Source: DATGMB01 sp035293845 (GTDB taxonomy: Bacteria; Acidobacteriota; Terriglobia; Bryobacterales; Bryobacteraceae). From it: a stretch of DNA of 14,979 nucleotides. The notes beneath the pieces are model-generated. The model saw only the letters and a list, made by a program, of their open reading frames with translations, made no database searches and was not told the DNA's origin. Position numbers and translations under genes: made by a program. Where the stretch lies: the NCBI GenBank assembly GCA_035293845.1, contig DATGMB010000269.1, positions 1 through 14,979 of the forward strand, in the 5' to 3' direction. Positions 1-7,615 of this stretch are shown here, one piece after another. Within the stretch, counting starts at the first letter, position 1. Every line of letters starts with the position of its first letter.

Positions 1-23
1 CGAGACGGAAACGAGGAGGCAAC

Positions 24-887
24 ATGTGCGATCAGGATCATTTTGAGCAGGACCGCAAGGAATTCGAAGCTCTCGGGCTGGTGACGCGCAAGCAGTTCGG
101 GAAATTGCTGGGCGCCGGTGTCGCGATGATGCTGCCGCGGGTGGCGGGCGCCGTCGCGGTGAGCGAAGCGGAAGTGAACGTCACGACGCCGGACGGCACG
201 GCGGATTGCTACTTCGTGCATCCCGCGAGCGGAACCGCGCCGGGCGTTCTGGTGTGGCCGGACATCTTCGGGCTGCGGCCGGCATTCCGGCAAATGGGCA
301 AACGGCTGGCGGAGTCGGGCTATGCGGTGCTGGTGGTGAATCCGTTCTATCGCACGAAGAAGGCGCCCACCGCGGAAGCCGGAGCCGCCACGCCGATCCA
401 GCAATTGATGCCTCTCGCGCGCAGCCTGAACGAGACCACGCACATGACCGATGCGAAAGCCTTCATCGGATGGCTGGACCAGCAGCCGGCAGTGGCCAGG
501 AATCGCAAGATGGGCACGCAGGGTTACTGCATGGGCGGGCCGATGGCGCTGCGCACGGCCGCGGCCGTCCCGGACCGCGTGGGCGCGGTCGCCTCCTTCC
601 ACGGTGGCGGGCTGGTCACGGATCAGCCGAACAGTCCGCACCTGCAGGCCGCAAAGAGCAAGGCGCAGTTCCTGATCGCCATCGCGGCCAATGACGATGC
701 GCGCTCCCCGAAGGACAAGGACGTTCTGCGGGAGACGTTCGAGCGGGCGAAGCTGCCGGCGGAAATCGAAGTGTACGCCGGGGCGGCGCACGGCTGGTGC
801 CCCCCGGATTCCTCCGTGTACAACGAGCCGCAGGCGGAAAAGGCCTGGAGCCGCCTGCTCGCGCTTTACGGCAAGGCGCTGGCGTAA
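24..887 (+). CDS. Dienelactone hydrolase family protein, probably exported
   Basis: This 287-residue protein has the alpha/beta-hydrolase layout of the dienelactone hydrolase family. The nucleophile elbow GYCMGG places the catalytic Cys at residue 169, an acidic pair follows in AANDD (residues 221-225), and the His is in AAHGW (His256), giving the Cys-Asp-His order of the family. The segment WPDIFGLRP (78-86) sits where the family keeps an acidic residue near the active site. Residues 21-46 begin TRKQFGK and continue into a hydrophobic stretch ending in AGAVAV. This resembles a Tat signal with an RK instead of an RR pair, so export is plausible but unproven. The ATG is well supported by GAGGAGG at 13-19. 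Family members hydrolyse cyclic lactones or related esters; the true substrate cannot be read from the sequence. It stands alone, 74 bp before the toxin-antitoxin pair. Confidence 0.88.
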   Translation: MCDQDHFEQDRKEFEALGLVTRKQFGKLLGAGVAMMLPRVAGAVAVSEAEVNVTTPDGTADCYFVHPASGTAPGVLVWPDIFGLRPAFRQMGKRLAESGYAVLVVNPFYRTKKAPTAEAGAATPIQQLMPLARSLNETTHMTDAKAFIGWLDQQPAVARNRKMGTQGYCMGGPMALRTAAAVPDRVGAVASFHGGGLVTDQPNSPHLQAAKSKAQFLIAIAANDDARSPKDKDVLRETFERAKLPAEIEVYAGAAHGWCPPDSSVYNEPQAEKAWSRLLALYGKALA

Positions 888-926
888 GCCGCGCGCGACC
901 GGCTGGCCGGCGCTGTATCGCCGCGG

Positions 927-952
927 TTGACATCGGCGTATCAGCGTATCAG
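927..952 (+). promoter_or_regulatory. Candidate vapBC promoter/operator with tandem 8-bp repeat
   Basis: A perfect TTGACA box lies at 927-932, and CGTATCAG is repeated exactly head to tail at 937-944 and 945-952, ending 9 bp before the antitoxin ATG. Ribbon-helix-helix antitoxins typically bind short repeated sites in their own promoter, so this could be the autoregulatory operator. No -10 box at a 16-18 bp spacing is convincing, because the TATCAG inside the second repeat leaves only 14 bp. The promoter call is therefore weaker than the repeat itself. Confidence 0.4.
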
Positions 953-961
953 CCTGGAAAT

Positions 962-1201
962 ATGAGGACGACGGTTACCCTGGATGACGACGTATACGAG
1001 GCCGCCATGCACCTCTCCCACACGTCCGGGGAGCGGCTGGGGAGAGTTCTCTCCACACTCGCCCGCCGCGGCCTGAAGCGGGAAGTCGCGCCCCCTCAAC
1101 ATTCGAAGCGCCGTTTTCCGGTCTTCGATGTTCCCGCCAACGCTCCTGTCATTCCGGCTTCCCGCATCCAGCGCGTGATTGATGAAGAAGACCTCTTCTG
1201 A
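962..1201 (+). CDS. VapB-like ribbon-helix-helix antitoxin
   Basis: A 79-residue protein begins MRTTVTLDDDVYEAA, the short basic beta-strand followed by an alpha-helix that marks a ribbon-helix-helix DNA-binding domain. The second helix runs through ERLGRVLSTLARRGL (about residues 24-38). The C-terminal half, rich in Pro and basic residues and ending VIDEEDLF, would be the toxin-wrapping tail. The reading frame stays open upstream, but ATG 962 is preferred because it gives the canonical domain start and follows a GGAAA stretch at 956-960. It overlaps the toxin gene by 20 bp, the usual translational coupling of such modules. Its expected roles are to neutralise the downstream PIN nuclease and to repress the shared promoter. 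Confidence 0.85.
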   Translation: MRTTVTLDDDVYEAAMHLSHTSGERLGRVLSTLARRGLKREVAPPQHSKRRFPVFDVPANAPVIPASRIQRVIDEEDLF

Positions 1202-1622
1202 TCTCCTGCTGTTGGACGTGAATGTCCTGCTTGCCATCGCTTGGCCTAACCACCAGTTCCATGCGGCCGTAACGGCCACGCTTGCTTCCGGGAATCCTTG
1301 GGCGACCTGTGCTCTGAGGCAACTCGGGTTCATCCGCCTGTCTTCGAATCCCGCCGCCGTTCCGGCCGCCAAGAGCCCACAAGCGGCCGCAGACCTGCTG
1401 GCTCGCCTGGTCGCCGATTCGCTGCATGTCTACCTGCATGAACTGCCGGCTCCGGCTTCCGAAGGAATCCGGGGCGTCTTCGGCGCGCTGCTCGGGCATC
1501 GGCAAATCACCGACGCCTATCTACTGGCACTCGCGGCGGCTAATGATGCCGTGTTGGTCACTTTCGACCGCAGACTGCAGAGCACCGGAGCCGGCAAGGT
1601 AAAAGTCCGGCTCCTTGGCTGA
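1182..1622 (+). CDS. VapC-like PIN-domain toxin ribonuclease
   Basis: This 146-residue protein matches the compact PIN-domain toxins related to VapC. LDVNVLLA carries the first metal-binding Asp (Asp12), GHRQITDAYLLALA carries Asp111, and VTFDRRL carries Asp129. The residue that is often Glu in the second motif is Gln47 here (ALRQLGFIRLSSNP). I recall Gln in several members of this subfamily, so it does not by itself imply inactivity. A TTG at 1179 is in frame just upstream, but ATG 1182 is the simpler start. The gene begins inside the antitoxin gene and ends 52 bp before the next operon. VapC toxins cleave specific RNAs (tRNA or rRNA) in the cytoplasm; the target here is unknown. I recall this family as often chromosomal. 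Confidence 0.85.
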   Translation: MKKTSSDLLLLDVNVLLAIAWPNHQFHAAVTATLASGNPWATCALRQLGFIRLSSNPAAVPAAKSPQAAADLLARLVADSLHVYLHELPAPASEGIRGVFGALLGHRQITDAYLLALAAANDAVLVTFDRRLQSTGAGKVKVRLLG

Positions 1623-1658
1623 CGCTCCACGTGAGCGCATGCCGTGCCCCCCGGCCGG

Positions 1659-1672
1659 TAATATAGTGGGAG
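1659..1672 (+). promoter_or_regulatory. Possible -10 element and Shine-Dalgarno before the hydrolase operon
   Basis: TAATATAGT at 1659-1667 is a strong AT island in otherwise GC-rich DNA and contains TATAGT (1662-1667). A transcript started from this -10 would begin at or next to the ATG at 1675, which would make it leaderless. GTGGGAG (1666-1672) could alternatively be a closely spaced ribosome-binding site on a longer message from upstream. No matching -35 box is evident. Confidence 0.3.
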
Positions 1673-1674
1673 TC

Positions 1675-2610
1675 ATGCGCCTGGTTTGCCTGTTCGCGAT
1701 TCTGGCCGCCGTATTGAACGCCGCGCCAAAACTGAAGGACGCATACGCGCAGGTCAACGGCGTGCGGCTGCACTACGTCCGCGCCGGCAAAGGGCCGCTG
1801 ATTGTCTTCCTGCACGGCTTCCCCGAGTTCTGGTACGAGTGGAAAGCCCAGCTCGCCGAATTCGGCAAGGACCATCTGGCGGTTGCGCCGGACATGCGCG
1901 GCTACAATCTTTCGGAAAAGCCGGCAAGCCTCGACCAATACCAGATGCCGCTGCTGATCGAAGACGTGCGCGCGCTGGCGGCGCACCTGGGCTACAAGAA
2001 GTTCGTTCTTGTAGGGCACGATTGGGGCGGCGCGGTGGCGTGGGCCTTCGCGGCGGTGCATCCGGAATGCCTCGAAAAGCTGATCATCGTCAACGCGCCG
2101 CACCCGGCGGTCTTCGCGCGGCTGCTGCGGGAGGACACGGCGCAGCAGAAGGCCAGCCAGTACATGCTGCTCTTTCGCAGCCCGCAGGCGGAGGCCGCGC
2201 TCACGGCCAATCACAATGCCATGCTGTCGCAGATCGTGCTCGGCCCCGGTCTCCGGGACGGCTACTTCACCGAAGTGGACCGGCGGGCGTATCTGGCGGC
2301 ATGGTCGCAGCCCGGCGCGATCACGGGCGGCCTCAATTACTACCGTGCCATGCGGGTCGGCCCGCCCGCGCCCGGCGCTGCCGCGGATACCGCTGCGGGC
2401 GATTTCGCGCGCGGGCAGTACCTGGTGAAGACCCCGACGCTCGTCATCTGGGGCGAGAAGGACCAGGCCCTCACCATCGGAAATCTGGACGGGTTGGAGG
2501 AGTTCGTACCCGGCGTCGAAATCCGGCGCATGCCGGACGCGACGCACTGGGTGATTCATGAAAAGCCCGCGGAAGTGAATGCGGCGATCCGGGAGTTTCT
2601 CGCGAAATGA
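1675..2610 (+). CDS. Exported alpha/beta hydrolase, epoxide-hydrolase-like
   Basis: A 311-residue protein starts with a clear signal peptide (MRLVCLFAILAAVLNAAP). It then shows the epoxide hydrolase signature: the oxyanion motif HGFP (47-50) in HGFPEFWYEW, the nucleophile elbow GHDWGG with Asp116, a lid segment LNYYRA (220-225) carrying the expected lid Tyr, an acid in WGEKDQ (Asp263), and His291 in ATHWV. With Asp as nucleophile, epoxide hydrolase or haloalkane-dehalogenase-type chemistry is favoured over esterase chemistry. The longer frame from 1615 is rejected because it would overlap the toxin gene and bury the signal peptide. Its stop overlaps the next ATG (ATGA at 2607-2610), so it should be translated together with the metal-binding protein. 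The substrate is unknown. Confidence 0.85.
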   Translation: MRLVCLFAILAAVLNAAPKLKDAYAQVNGVRLHYVRAGKGPLIVFLHGFPEFWYEWKAQLAEFGKDHLAVAPDMRGYNLSEKPASLDQYQMPLLIEDVRALAAHLGYKKFVLVGHDWGGAVAWAFAAVHPECLEKLIIVNAPHPAVFARLLREDTAQQKASQYMLLFRSPQAEAALTANHNAMLSQIVLGPGLRDGYFTEVDRRAYLAAWSQPGAITGGLNYYRAMRVGPPAPGAAADTAAGDFARGQYLVKTPTLVIWGEKDQALTIGNLDGLEEFVPGVEIRRMPDATHWVIHEKPAEVNAAIREFLAK

Positions 2611-3515
2611 GCGGGAGACTGATCGGCGCCTGCGCGGCCGCGGTTTGCGCGCTCGCGCTGCTGGCGCAGAACGCGCCGCCGCCCGCGCCGGGCACGGCAG
2701 CGACATCACCCACGGCGCCCGCCGCCGCGCCGCCGCTCGATTACGTCTGCCCCATGGACCCGGACGTACGCTCGGCAACGCCCGGCAGGTGCCCGCGCTG
2801 CGGCATGACGCTGGTCCTCGGCATCCCGGACGGGATCGAATACCCGATGGACCTCAGCATCACGCCGCGCGTACCGCGGTCCGGTGAGCGGGTGGACCTC
2901 ACCTTCCGCATCCGCGATCCGCGGAAGGGCACGCCGGTGGCGAAATTCGAGGTCGTGCACGAAAAACTCTTCCACCTGTTCGTGGTCAGCCAGGACCTTT
3001 CGTTCTTTCTCCACGATCACCCAGTCCCGGAGGGCCCTGGCACCTTCCGCTACGCCGCCGTGCTTCCCAAGAGCGGGATGTACCGCGTCCTCGGCGATTA
3101 CTATCCCTCGGGCGCCACGCCGCAGCTCACCGCGCGCACGTTTTTCGTGCCCGGCGGCCGCATCGAAACGGCGAAGCTCGCGCCCGATCTCGCGCCCAAG
3201 CGCACCGCGAACCTCGACGTCGAGCTCACGACCGAGCCGGCGCGCCCACTCGCGGGATACAAGACGCTCCTGTTTTTCAAGCTCAAACCGGACAACGGCA
3301 TCGAGCCGTATCTCGGCGCCTGGGGACACATGCTGGCCGCAAGCGATGACCTCATCGACCTGATCCACACCCACCCGTTTCTGGCCAACCCGCCGCAGAT
3401 CCAGTTCAACGTAATTTTTCCGCGCGCCCGGACCTACCGCTTGTGGGTGCAGTTCCAGCGCAACGGGGTCGTGAATACAGCGGTGTTCACGGTACCCGTC
3501 GAGGAGCTCAAGTGA
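2607..3515 (+). CDS. Secreted heavy-metal-binding-domain protein with duplicated HxHP module
   Basis: This 302-residue protein has a hydrophobic N-terminus (residues 5-20), a Pro/Ala linker, and a Cys-rich unit at about 46-70. That unit contains YVCPMDPDV and RCPRCGM, the pattern of the small heavy-metal-binding domain found with copper and cation exporters. The rest looks like two related beta-rich modules. The first has LFHLFVVSQDLSFFLHDHP at about 121-139 and the second has WGHMLAASDDLIDLIHTHP at about 239-257; each places a His, then a hydrophobic-Ser-x-Asp-Leu stretch, then HxHP. A role in binding copper or another soft metal outside the cytoplasm is inferred from these Cys, Met and His clusters. 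The gene is overlapped at both ends by its neighbours, so it is probably expressed with the cytochrome. No specific named family is recognised for the whole protein. Confidence 0.75.
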   Translation: MSGRLIGACAAAVCALALLAQNAPPPAPGTAATSPTAPAAAPPLDYVCPMDPDVRSATPGRCPRCGMTLVLGIPDGIEYPMDLSITPRVPRSGERVDLTFRIRDPRKGTPVAKFEVVHEKLFHLFVVSQDLSFFLHDHPVPEGPGTFRYAAVLPKSGMYRVLGDYYPSGATPQLTARTFFVPGGRIETAKLAPDLAPKRTANLDVELTTEPARPLAGYKTLLFFKLKPDNGIEPYLGAWGHMLAASDDLIDLIHTHPFLANPPQIQFNVIFPRARTYRLWVQFQRNGVVNTAVFTVPVEELK

Positions 3516-4207
3516 GGGCGTACGGGCTGGCGGCGGGCCTCCTGCTGCTTGCGGCTTCGACCGCCGCGCACGACGTGATCACCACACCCATCACGTTCTC
3601 GCGCGAAATCTCGCGGCTGTTCTACCGGCGCTGCGTATCGTGCCATCGCGAGGGCGGCAGCGCATTTTCCCTGGCCACCTATGAACAGGCGCGGCCGTGG
3701 GCGATGGCCATCAAGGAGGAAGTGCTTTCCCGCCGCATGCCGCCCTGGGGCGCGGTGAAAGGGTTCGCCGGCTATCGCGGTGACCAGAGCCTCACGCAGG
3801 AGCAGATCGAAGTGATCGCCGACTGGGTGGAAGGCGGCGCGCCGGGAGGCGACGAGAAACTGCTGCCGAAACTGCCCGACTTCGCGCCGCCCGTACCCGA
3901 GCCGATGCCCGCGGGAATAACCGTGGAGGGCTCGGCCGCGCTCGCCTCAGCCGTCACGCTCGCGGGCATCCGCGCCGGAGCAGTCAGCGAAGGCGCGACC
4001 CTCATGGTCACCGCCACTCGCCCCGACGGCGGCATCGAGCCGCTGCTTTGGCTATACGACTTCAAGTCCAGGTTCGCGCGCACCTATTGGTTTTCGTCGG
4101 CGCTGCGGCTGCCGAAGGGCACGACGGTTCAGATAGCGCCAGCGCATGCGGGCAGCATCGTGCTGATTACCGGGAAGACCACGCCAGCCACGAAGCCTCG
4201 CGATTGA
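3512..4207 (+). CDS. Secreted mono-heme c-type cytochrome-like protein
   Basis: Starting at GTG 3512, which overlaps the preceding stop as GTGA, the product is 231 residues. It has a signal peptide (about 1-19, ending STAAHD) and a single heme c attachment site CVSCH at residues 41-45, inside FYRRCVSCHREGG. A likely axial Met is in RRMPPWG (Met76). After about residue 115 comes a Pro-rich linker and a beta-rich C-terminal domain of about 90 residues with no recognised motif, ending in a Thr/Lys-rich tail. The longer frame from 3443 is rejected because it would overlap the previous gene by more than 70 bp and hide the signal peptide. The CVSCH plus RxMPPW arrangement is common in acidobacterial and planctomycete cytochromes of unknown partner. 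Electron transfer linked to the metal-binding protein upstream is an inference from the overlap only. Confidence 0.8.
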   Translation: MRAYGLAAGLLLLAASTAAHDVITTPITFSREISRLFYRRCVSCHREGGSAFSLATYEQARPWAMAIKEEVLSRRMPPWGAVKGFAGYRGDQSLTQEQIEVIADWVEGGAPGGDEKLLPKLPDFAPPVPEPMPAGITVEGSAALASAVTLAGIRAGAVSEGATLMVTATRPDGGIEPLLWLYDFKSRFARTYWFSSALRLPKGTTVQIAPAHAGSIVLITGKTTPATKPRD

Positions 4208-4242
4208 CTCCTGGCTCCTGGCTCCTAGCTCCTGTCTCCGCC
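4208..4242. repeat. Heptamer tandem repeat (CTCCTGG) between convergent genes
   Basis: Five head-to-tail 7-bp units (CTCCTGG, CTCCTGG, CTCCTAG, CTCCTGT, CTCCGCC) start directly after the cytochrome stop and run to within 2 bp of the receptor stop on the other strand. They fill essentially the whole convergent intergenic space. There is no inverted repeat, so this is not a conventional hairpin terminator. The decay of the units from left to right suggests slippage followed by drift. Confidence 0.75.
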
Positions 4243-4243
4243 T

Positions 4244-7200
4244 TCAGAACTGAAATCTCGCCCCCACCTGCATCGCCCGCGGGCCGCCCGAGCCGAAGAT
4301 CTGCCCGATGCGCTGCGTGGGCTGCCCGAAGGCGTAGGTCTGCGCCGCGGCGTTCGTGTTCTGCGTGTCCAGCGTATAGTTGTAGCCGCTCGGATTGAAA
4401 TAGTTCAGCACGTTGAACATTTCGCCGAACATCGAAATCGTGTAGCGTTCCTTGAAGGTGAACTTCTTGGTCAGCCGGATATCCTGCGAATCGAAGAAAC
4501 GCCCGAGCGAGAAATTCGGCGGCAGCGCCAGCGGCGCGATGGTCTGCCCGCGCGCGTCCTTCTTGCCGGCGTACGTGCTGTTGAAATTGGACACCGCCTG
4601 CCGCAGATCGGCCGCGCTGCAGCCGGCGTTCAGGCAGTTATAGCCCAAGCCCGGCAGCGCCATCGTCGTGCCGCCGCCGCTCCCGGAAAGATCCACATTC
4701 TGGATCATCGCGGCCACCGGGCCCTTGCTCGCCATCGCCGAAATCAGGCCGAACTGGAACCCCCAGGGCAGATCCACGACGCCAGAGATATTCAGACTGT
4801 GGCGCGAACCGGAGGGACCGTAGGATGCCTGATAATTGTCGAGATTCCAGATCGTGGTGCTATAGCCGTGGTTGGCCTGCAGCGCATAGGACGCGGTGAA
4901 CTGAAAGCGCCGGGTGAAGCGCTTGTCGAGCCGCGCCAGCAGGCCGTTGTAAATGGTGCGGCCGTACGGCGTCCAGAACGTGATGGTGCCGTTCGAGCAT
5001 TCGACGCCCGGCACGTTCGCCTGCGCCGGCGCGCACTTGGGAATCACCGGCGTCTGCACGCCGTTGATGTAACGGTTGAAGCGGTTGGCATCGAGGTATC
5101 CGAGGTCTACGTGGTTGAACACGCGCCGCACGTAATCGACCGTCAGCACCATGTCGCCGCCGATCTGCCGCTGCACCCCGATATTGGTGTGCAGCGAATC
5201 GAGGAGCGGATAGTGCAGCGGATAGAGCTCGGCGCCGGTCTTGCTGATATCGATATTGCGCACCGCCAGGCTGTTCGAGGCCTGCGCCGAGAGGGCGGCG
5301 GTCACCGCGGGGATCTCCGTCTGATAAATCTGGAGAAACTGGCCCATCGTCAGGTTGGTGAGGTGGCCGTAGGGGAGGGCCGCGCCCACGGCAACGGGAG
5401 TGCCGCCGGTGCTGAGATCGATAATCCCGGGAAACAGGTTGGTGAGCCCGGAATCGAGGTACTGGATGCGGCCATTGCCCACCGGGCCGATGTACGCCCG
5501 CTCCTGCAGCCGCTGGTAGAGGAACTCGGTATCGTAATAGACGCCGGCCCCGCCGCGGATCACCGTCTTGTTGCTGTTGGCCGGCTTCCACGCAAAGCCC
5601 AGGTTCGGCATGACGTTGCCGTGGTTGTTCTGAGTCCCGCTCAGGTCGTTCCCATAGATCGGCGCCAGGAACTGCGGCTTGGTCAGATCGTGGTTGAAGA
5701 GATTGGTTTCCATCTCCCAGCCGAGGCCGTAAGTCAGAGTGAAGTCGGGCCGGAGGCGCCAACTGTCCTGCGCGTAGAGCCGGAAGCGCGTGTTCACCCT
5801 GGCGACATCCAGGTTGTACGGCGGTGGCTGCGACGGATCGCCGATGCCGATCACCGCGCCGAGGAATGGCAGGTTGAGGAAGTCCTGATAAGTCGTCACC
5901 CGCCTCGGCAGTGTCGGGAAGAGCAACTGGACGGCGGCGGGGAGGCTCTCGACCAGCTCCGGCGAAGCCACCGACGCGCACATCGGATCGCAATACCCCC
6001 AGAAGCCAGTTCCGGGCGCGTATTCGATCTGGCCGCCGAAGCGCAGCCGGTGCGCCCCGTGCTGCCAGTTGAAATCATCGTTGAACTGGAATTTGCGGAG
6101 GTCGCGGCCTTGCGTGGCATTCGTCGAGTGCCCGATCGTCACATTCGACCCGTTGACCCCGATCTGCGCGGCGATCCCATCCGTCCCGATGCAGCCCCCG
6201 CAATCGGCCGCCGTGGGGAACAGGTTGCGGTTGTGCCAGTACTGGTAGTTGAAGCGGAAATCGTTCACCAGCGTGGAGCTGAGCGTGCTCGTCACACCCA
6301 GCACGCTCTGGTCGCTCCAGTTGGTGTTGACGACCCAGTTGGACGGAAACAGATTGGTATTGTTGGTCGGGCCGTCGGCCGTGTTGCCATCGTGCGAATA
6401 GCGCGCAAACAGGCTATGGCGGGAGTTCAGGCGATAATCGAACCGGGCGCTGAGCGTCTCGCCATGGTAGGGGCTGCTGTAAATGCCGGCGAGCGCGCTC
6501 ATGCTCGGCAGGTTCGGCTGCACCGTGACCGCGGAGGACTGGCTCTGGTGCTCGTAATTGAAAAAGAAGAACAGCTTGTCTTTGACGATCGGCCCGCCCA
6601 GCCAGAAGCCGGGGTTGCGCCGCGCAAAGAACGGGTCGGGGTTGAAGGGATTCCGCTGCAGGGCTGGATACGCGGCCATGTTGTGGTCGCGGAAATAGAA
6701 GTAACCGCTGCCGTGGAAATCGTTGCCGCCCGAGCGCGTAACGATGTTGACCGCGCCCACGGCGGTGATGTTCGTGGAGAGATCGAAATTGACCGAGGAA
6801 AGCTGGAATTCCTGCACGATCTCCTGCGAAAAGTTCATGCCCGGACCGGTGCTTTCGATGCTGTCGTTGATGTTGCCGCCATCCACCGTGTACGCCGTGC
6901 GTCCCGAATCGCCGCCCAGAATCGAAACCGAAAATTGCGTGTTGTACTGCGAGGTGCTGGCCGTACTCACGGAAACGCCCGGCTCCAGCATCGCCAGGTT
7001 CAGGAAGCTGCGGCCGTTGAGCGGCAGTCCCTGGATCTGCTGCCGCGTGATCACGCCATCCACCGTATTGCGGTCGTAATCGAGCTGCGCCGCGGTCCCT
7101 TCCACGCTGATGATTTCCTTGTTGGTGCCCACCGCCATTTTCAGGTCGACCGTGGCCGTGCTGCCCGCCTGCACCGTGGCGTTGCTCACCAGCACGCGAA

Positions 7201-7462
7201 ACCCCGGCATCTCGCAGCGGACTTCGTAATCGCCCGGCAGAAGCGCGGGGGCGCTATACAGACCCTCGGCGTTCGAGACTACGGTCCGCGCAAAATCGGT
7301 CGCGCGGTTGGTGATCGTGATCTTTGCGTTCGCGATCACCGCGCCCGACTCATCCGTAACCGTCCCCGCGACGGTCCCGGTCGGCGCTTGCGCCAGTAGC
7401 AGGCTGCCCAGGGCCGCCAGAAGCAGTCCCGGCAACATCAACGCGGAAGTCACTCGCGACAT
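4244..7462 (-). CDS. Oar-like TonB-dependent receptor with carboxypeptidase-regulatory domain
   Basis: A 1072-residue outer-membrane protein. The start at 7462 is chosen because GAGGGGAG lies just upstream and a textbook signal peptide follows (MSRVTSALMLPGLLLAALGS, ending LLLAQA). Residues about 28-108 form a carboxypeptidase-regulatory-like beta-sandwich (GTVAGTVTDESGAVIANAKI, then GLYSAPALLPGDYEV). Residues about 115-250 resemble a TonB plug (ITRQQIQGLPLNGRSFLNL). The remainder is a long beta-barrel with many aromatic and Asn-rich strands, ending in the Phe-terminated QVGARFQF typical of outer-membrane insertion. Such receptors are greatly expanded in soil acidobacteria and are thought to import glycans, peptides or other large substrates with TonB energy; the ligand is not readable. 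It diverges from a TetR regulator, which may control it. No plug-binding partner, SusD-like protein or TonB gene is adjacent. Confidence 0.9.
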   Translation of the reverse strand: MSRVTSALMLPGLLLAALGSLLLAQAPTGTVAGTVTDESGAVIANAKITITNRATDFARTVVSNAEGLYSAPALLPGDYEVRCEMPGFRVLVSNATVQAGSTATVDLKMAVGTNKEIISVEGTAAQLDYDRNTVDGVITRQQIQGLPLNGRSFLNLAMLEPGVSVSTASTSQYNTQFSVSILGGDSGRTAYTVDGGNINDSIESTGPGMNFSQEIVQEFQLSSVNFDLSTNITAVGAVNIVTRSGGNDFHGSGYFYFRDHNMAAYPALQRNPFNPDPFFARRNPGFWLGGPIVKDKLFFFFNYEHQSQSSAVTVQPNLPSMSALAGIYSSPYHGETLSARFDYRLNSRHSLFARYSHDGNTADGPTNNTNLFPSNWVVNTNWSDQSVLGVTSTLSSTLVNDFRFNYQYWHNRNLFPTAADCGGCIGTDGIAAQIGVNGSNVTIGHSTNATQGRDLRKFQFNDDFNWQHGAHRLRFGGQIEYAPGTGFWGYCDPMCASVASPELVESLPAAVQLLFPTLPRRVTTYQDFLNLPFLGAVIGIGDPSQPPPYNLDVARVNTRFRLYAQDSWRLRPDFTLTYGLGWEMETNLFNHDLTKPQFLAPIYGNDLSGTQNNHGNVMPNLGFAWKPANSNKTVIRGGAGVYYDTEFLYQRLQERAYIGPVGNGRIQYLDSGLTNLFPGIIDLSTGGTPVAVGAALPYGHLTNLTMGQFLQIYQTEIPAVTAALSAQASNSLAVRNIDISKTGAELYPLHYPLLDSLHTNIGVQRQIGGDMVLTVDYVRRVFNHVDLGYLDANRFNRYINGVQTPVIPKCAPAQANVPGVECSNGTITFWTPYGRTIYNGLLARLDKRFTRRFQFTASYALQANHGYSTTIWNLDNYQASYGPSGSRHSLNISGVVDLPWGFQFGLISAMASKGPVAAMIQNVDLSGSGGGTTMALPGLGYNCLNAGCSAADLRQAVSNFNSTYAGKKDARGQTIAPLALPPNFSLGRFFDSQDIRLTKKFTFKERYTISMFGEMFNVLNYFNPSGYNYTLDTQNTNAAAQTYAFGQPTQRIGQIFGSGGPRAMQVGARFQF

Positions 7463-7510
7463 CTCCCCTCCTCGAAGCGCAGTCCCCCTCACGATCCGGC
7501 CGCAGACCCT

Positions 7511-7524
7511 ACCGGACGTTCGGT
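7511..7524. promoter_or_regulatory. Candidate TetR operator 1 at the receptor transcription start
   Basis: ACCGGACGTTCGGT is a near-perfect palindrome (ACCG-N-ACGT-N-CGGT). It lies just downstream of the minus-strand -10 box at 7530-7535, about where receptor transcription should begin. On the minus strand it contains CGTCCGGT, which also occurs at operator 2 on the plus strand. Palindromes of this type in the spacer next to a tetR-like gene are the usual binding sites of the family. Binding is not shown. Confidence 0.4.
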
Positions 7525-7529
7525 GGAGA

Positions 7530-7558
7530 GATATATCAGAGCCGCCCGGGGAAGTCAA
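7530..7558 (-). promoter_or_regulatory. Sigma70-like promoter of the TonB-dependent receptor
   Basis: Read on the minus strand, TTGACT (7558-7553) and TATATC (7535-7530) are separated by 17 bp, close to the vegetative consensus and standing out in GC-rich DNA. The predicted start near 7523 gives a leader of about 60 nt ahead of the receptor ATG. Confidence 0.6.
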
Positions 7559-7580
7559 TCCACACAATCGTAAGCAGCGG

Positions 7581-7610
7581 TTGACACGGAAGGGTTCCGA
7601 ATCGTACCGT
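7581..7610 (+). promoter_or_regulatory. Sigma70-like promoter of the TetR regulator
   Basis: A perfect TTGACA at 7581-7586 is followed after 18 bp by TACCGT (7605-7610), a weak -10. Transcription would start near 7617, giving a leader of about 55 nt. That leader contains the run of G and C at 7620-7650, which can form hairpins such as GCCCC-TGCG-GGGGC. The -10 overlaps candidate operator 2, which would allow autorepression. Confidence 0.4.
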
Positions 7611-7615
7611 CCGGT
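7606..7615. promoter_or_regulatory. Candidate TetR operator 2 overlapping the regulator's -10
   Basis: ACCGTCCGGT is a palindrome of ACCG-N2-CGGT form. It shares the 8-bp string CGTCCGGT with operator 1 in the opposite orientation. Its overlap with the regulator's own -10 element is what would be expected of an autoregulatory site. Confidence 0.35.

Noticed and set aside
1558..2778. 406-residue minus-strand ORF over the toxin, hydrolase and metal-protein genes
   Set aside because: It spans several well-supported plus-strand genes, is Arg-rich, and shows no recognisable motif.
2706..3374. 222-residue minus-strand ORF opposite the metal-binding protein gene
   Set aside because: It is a codon-phase shadow of the plus-strand gene, with low-complexity Arg/Ala/Glu composition.
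4799..7399. 866-residue plus-strand ORF antisense to the TonB-dependent receptor
   Set aside because: It is very rich in Arg, Val, Ala, Asp and His with no domain, signal or start context. The opposite strand encodes a clear receptor, and such long shadows are expected in GC-rich coding DNA.
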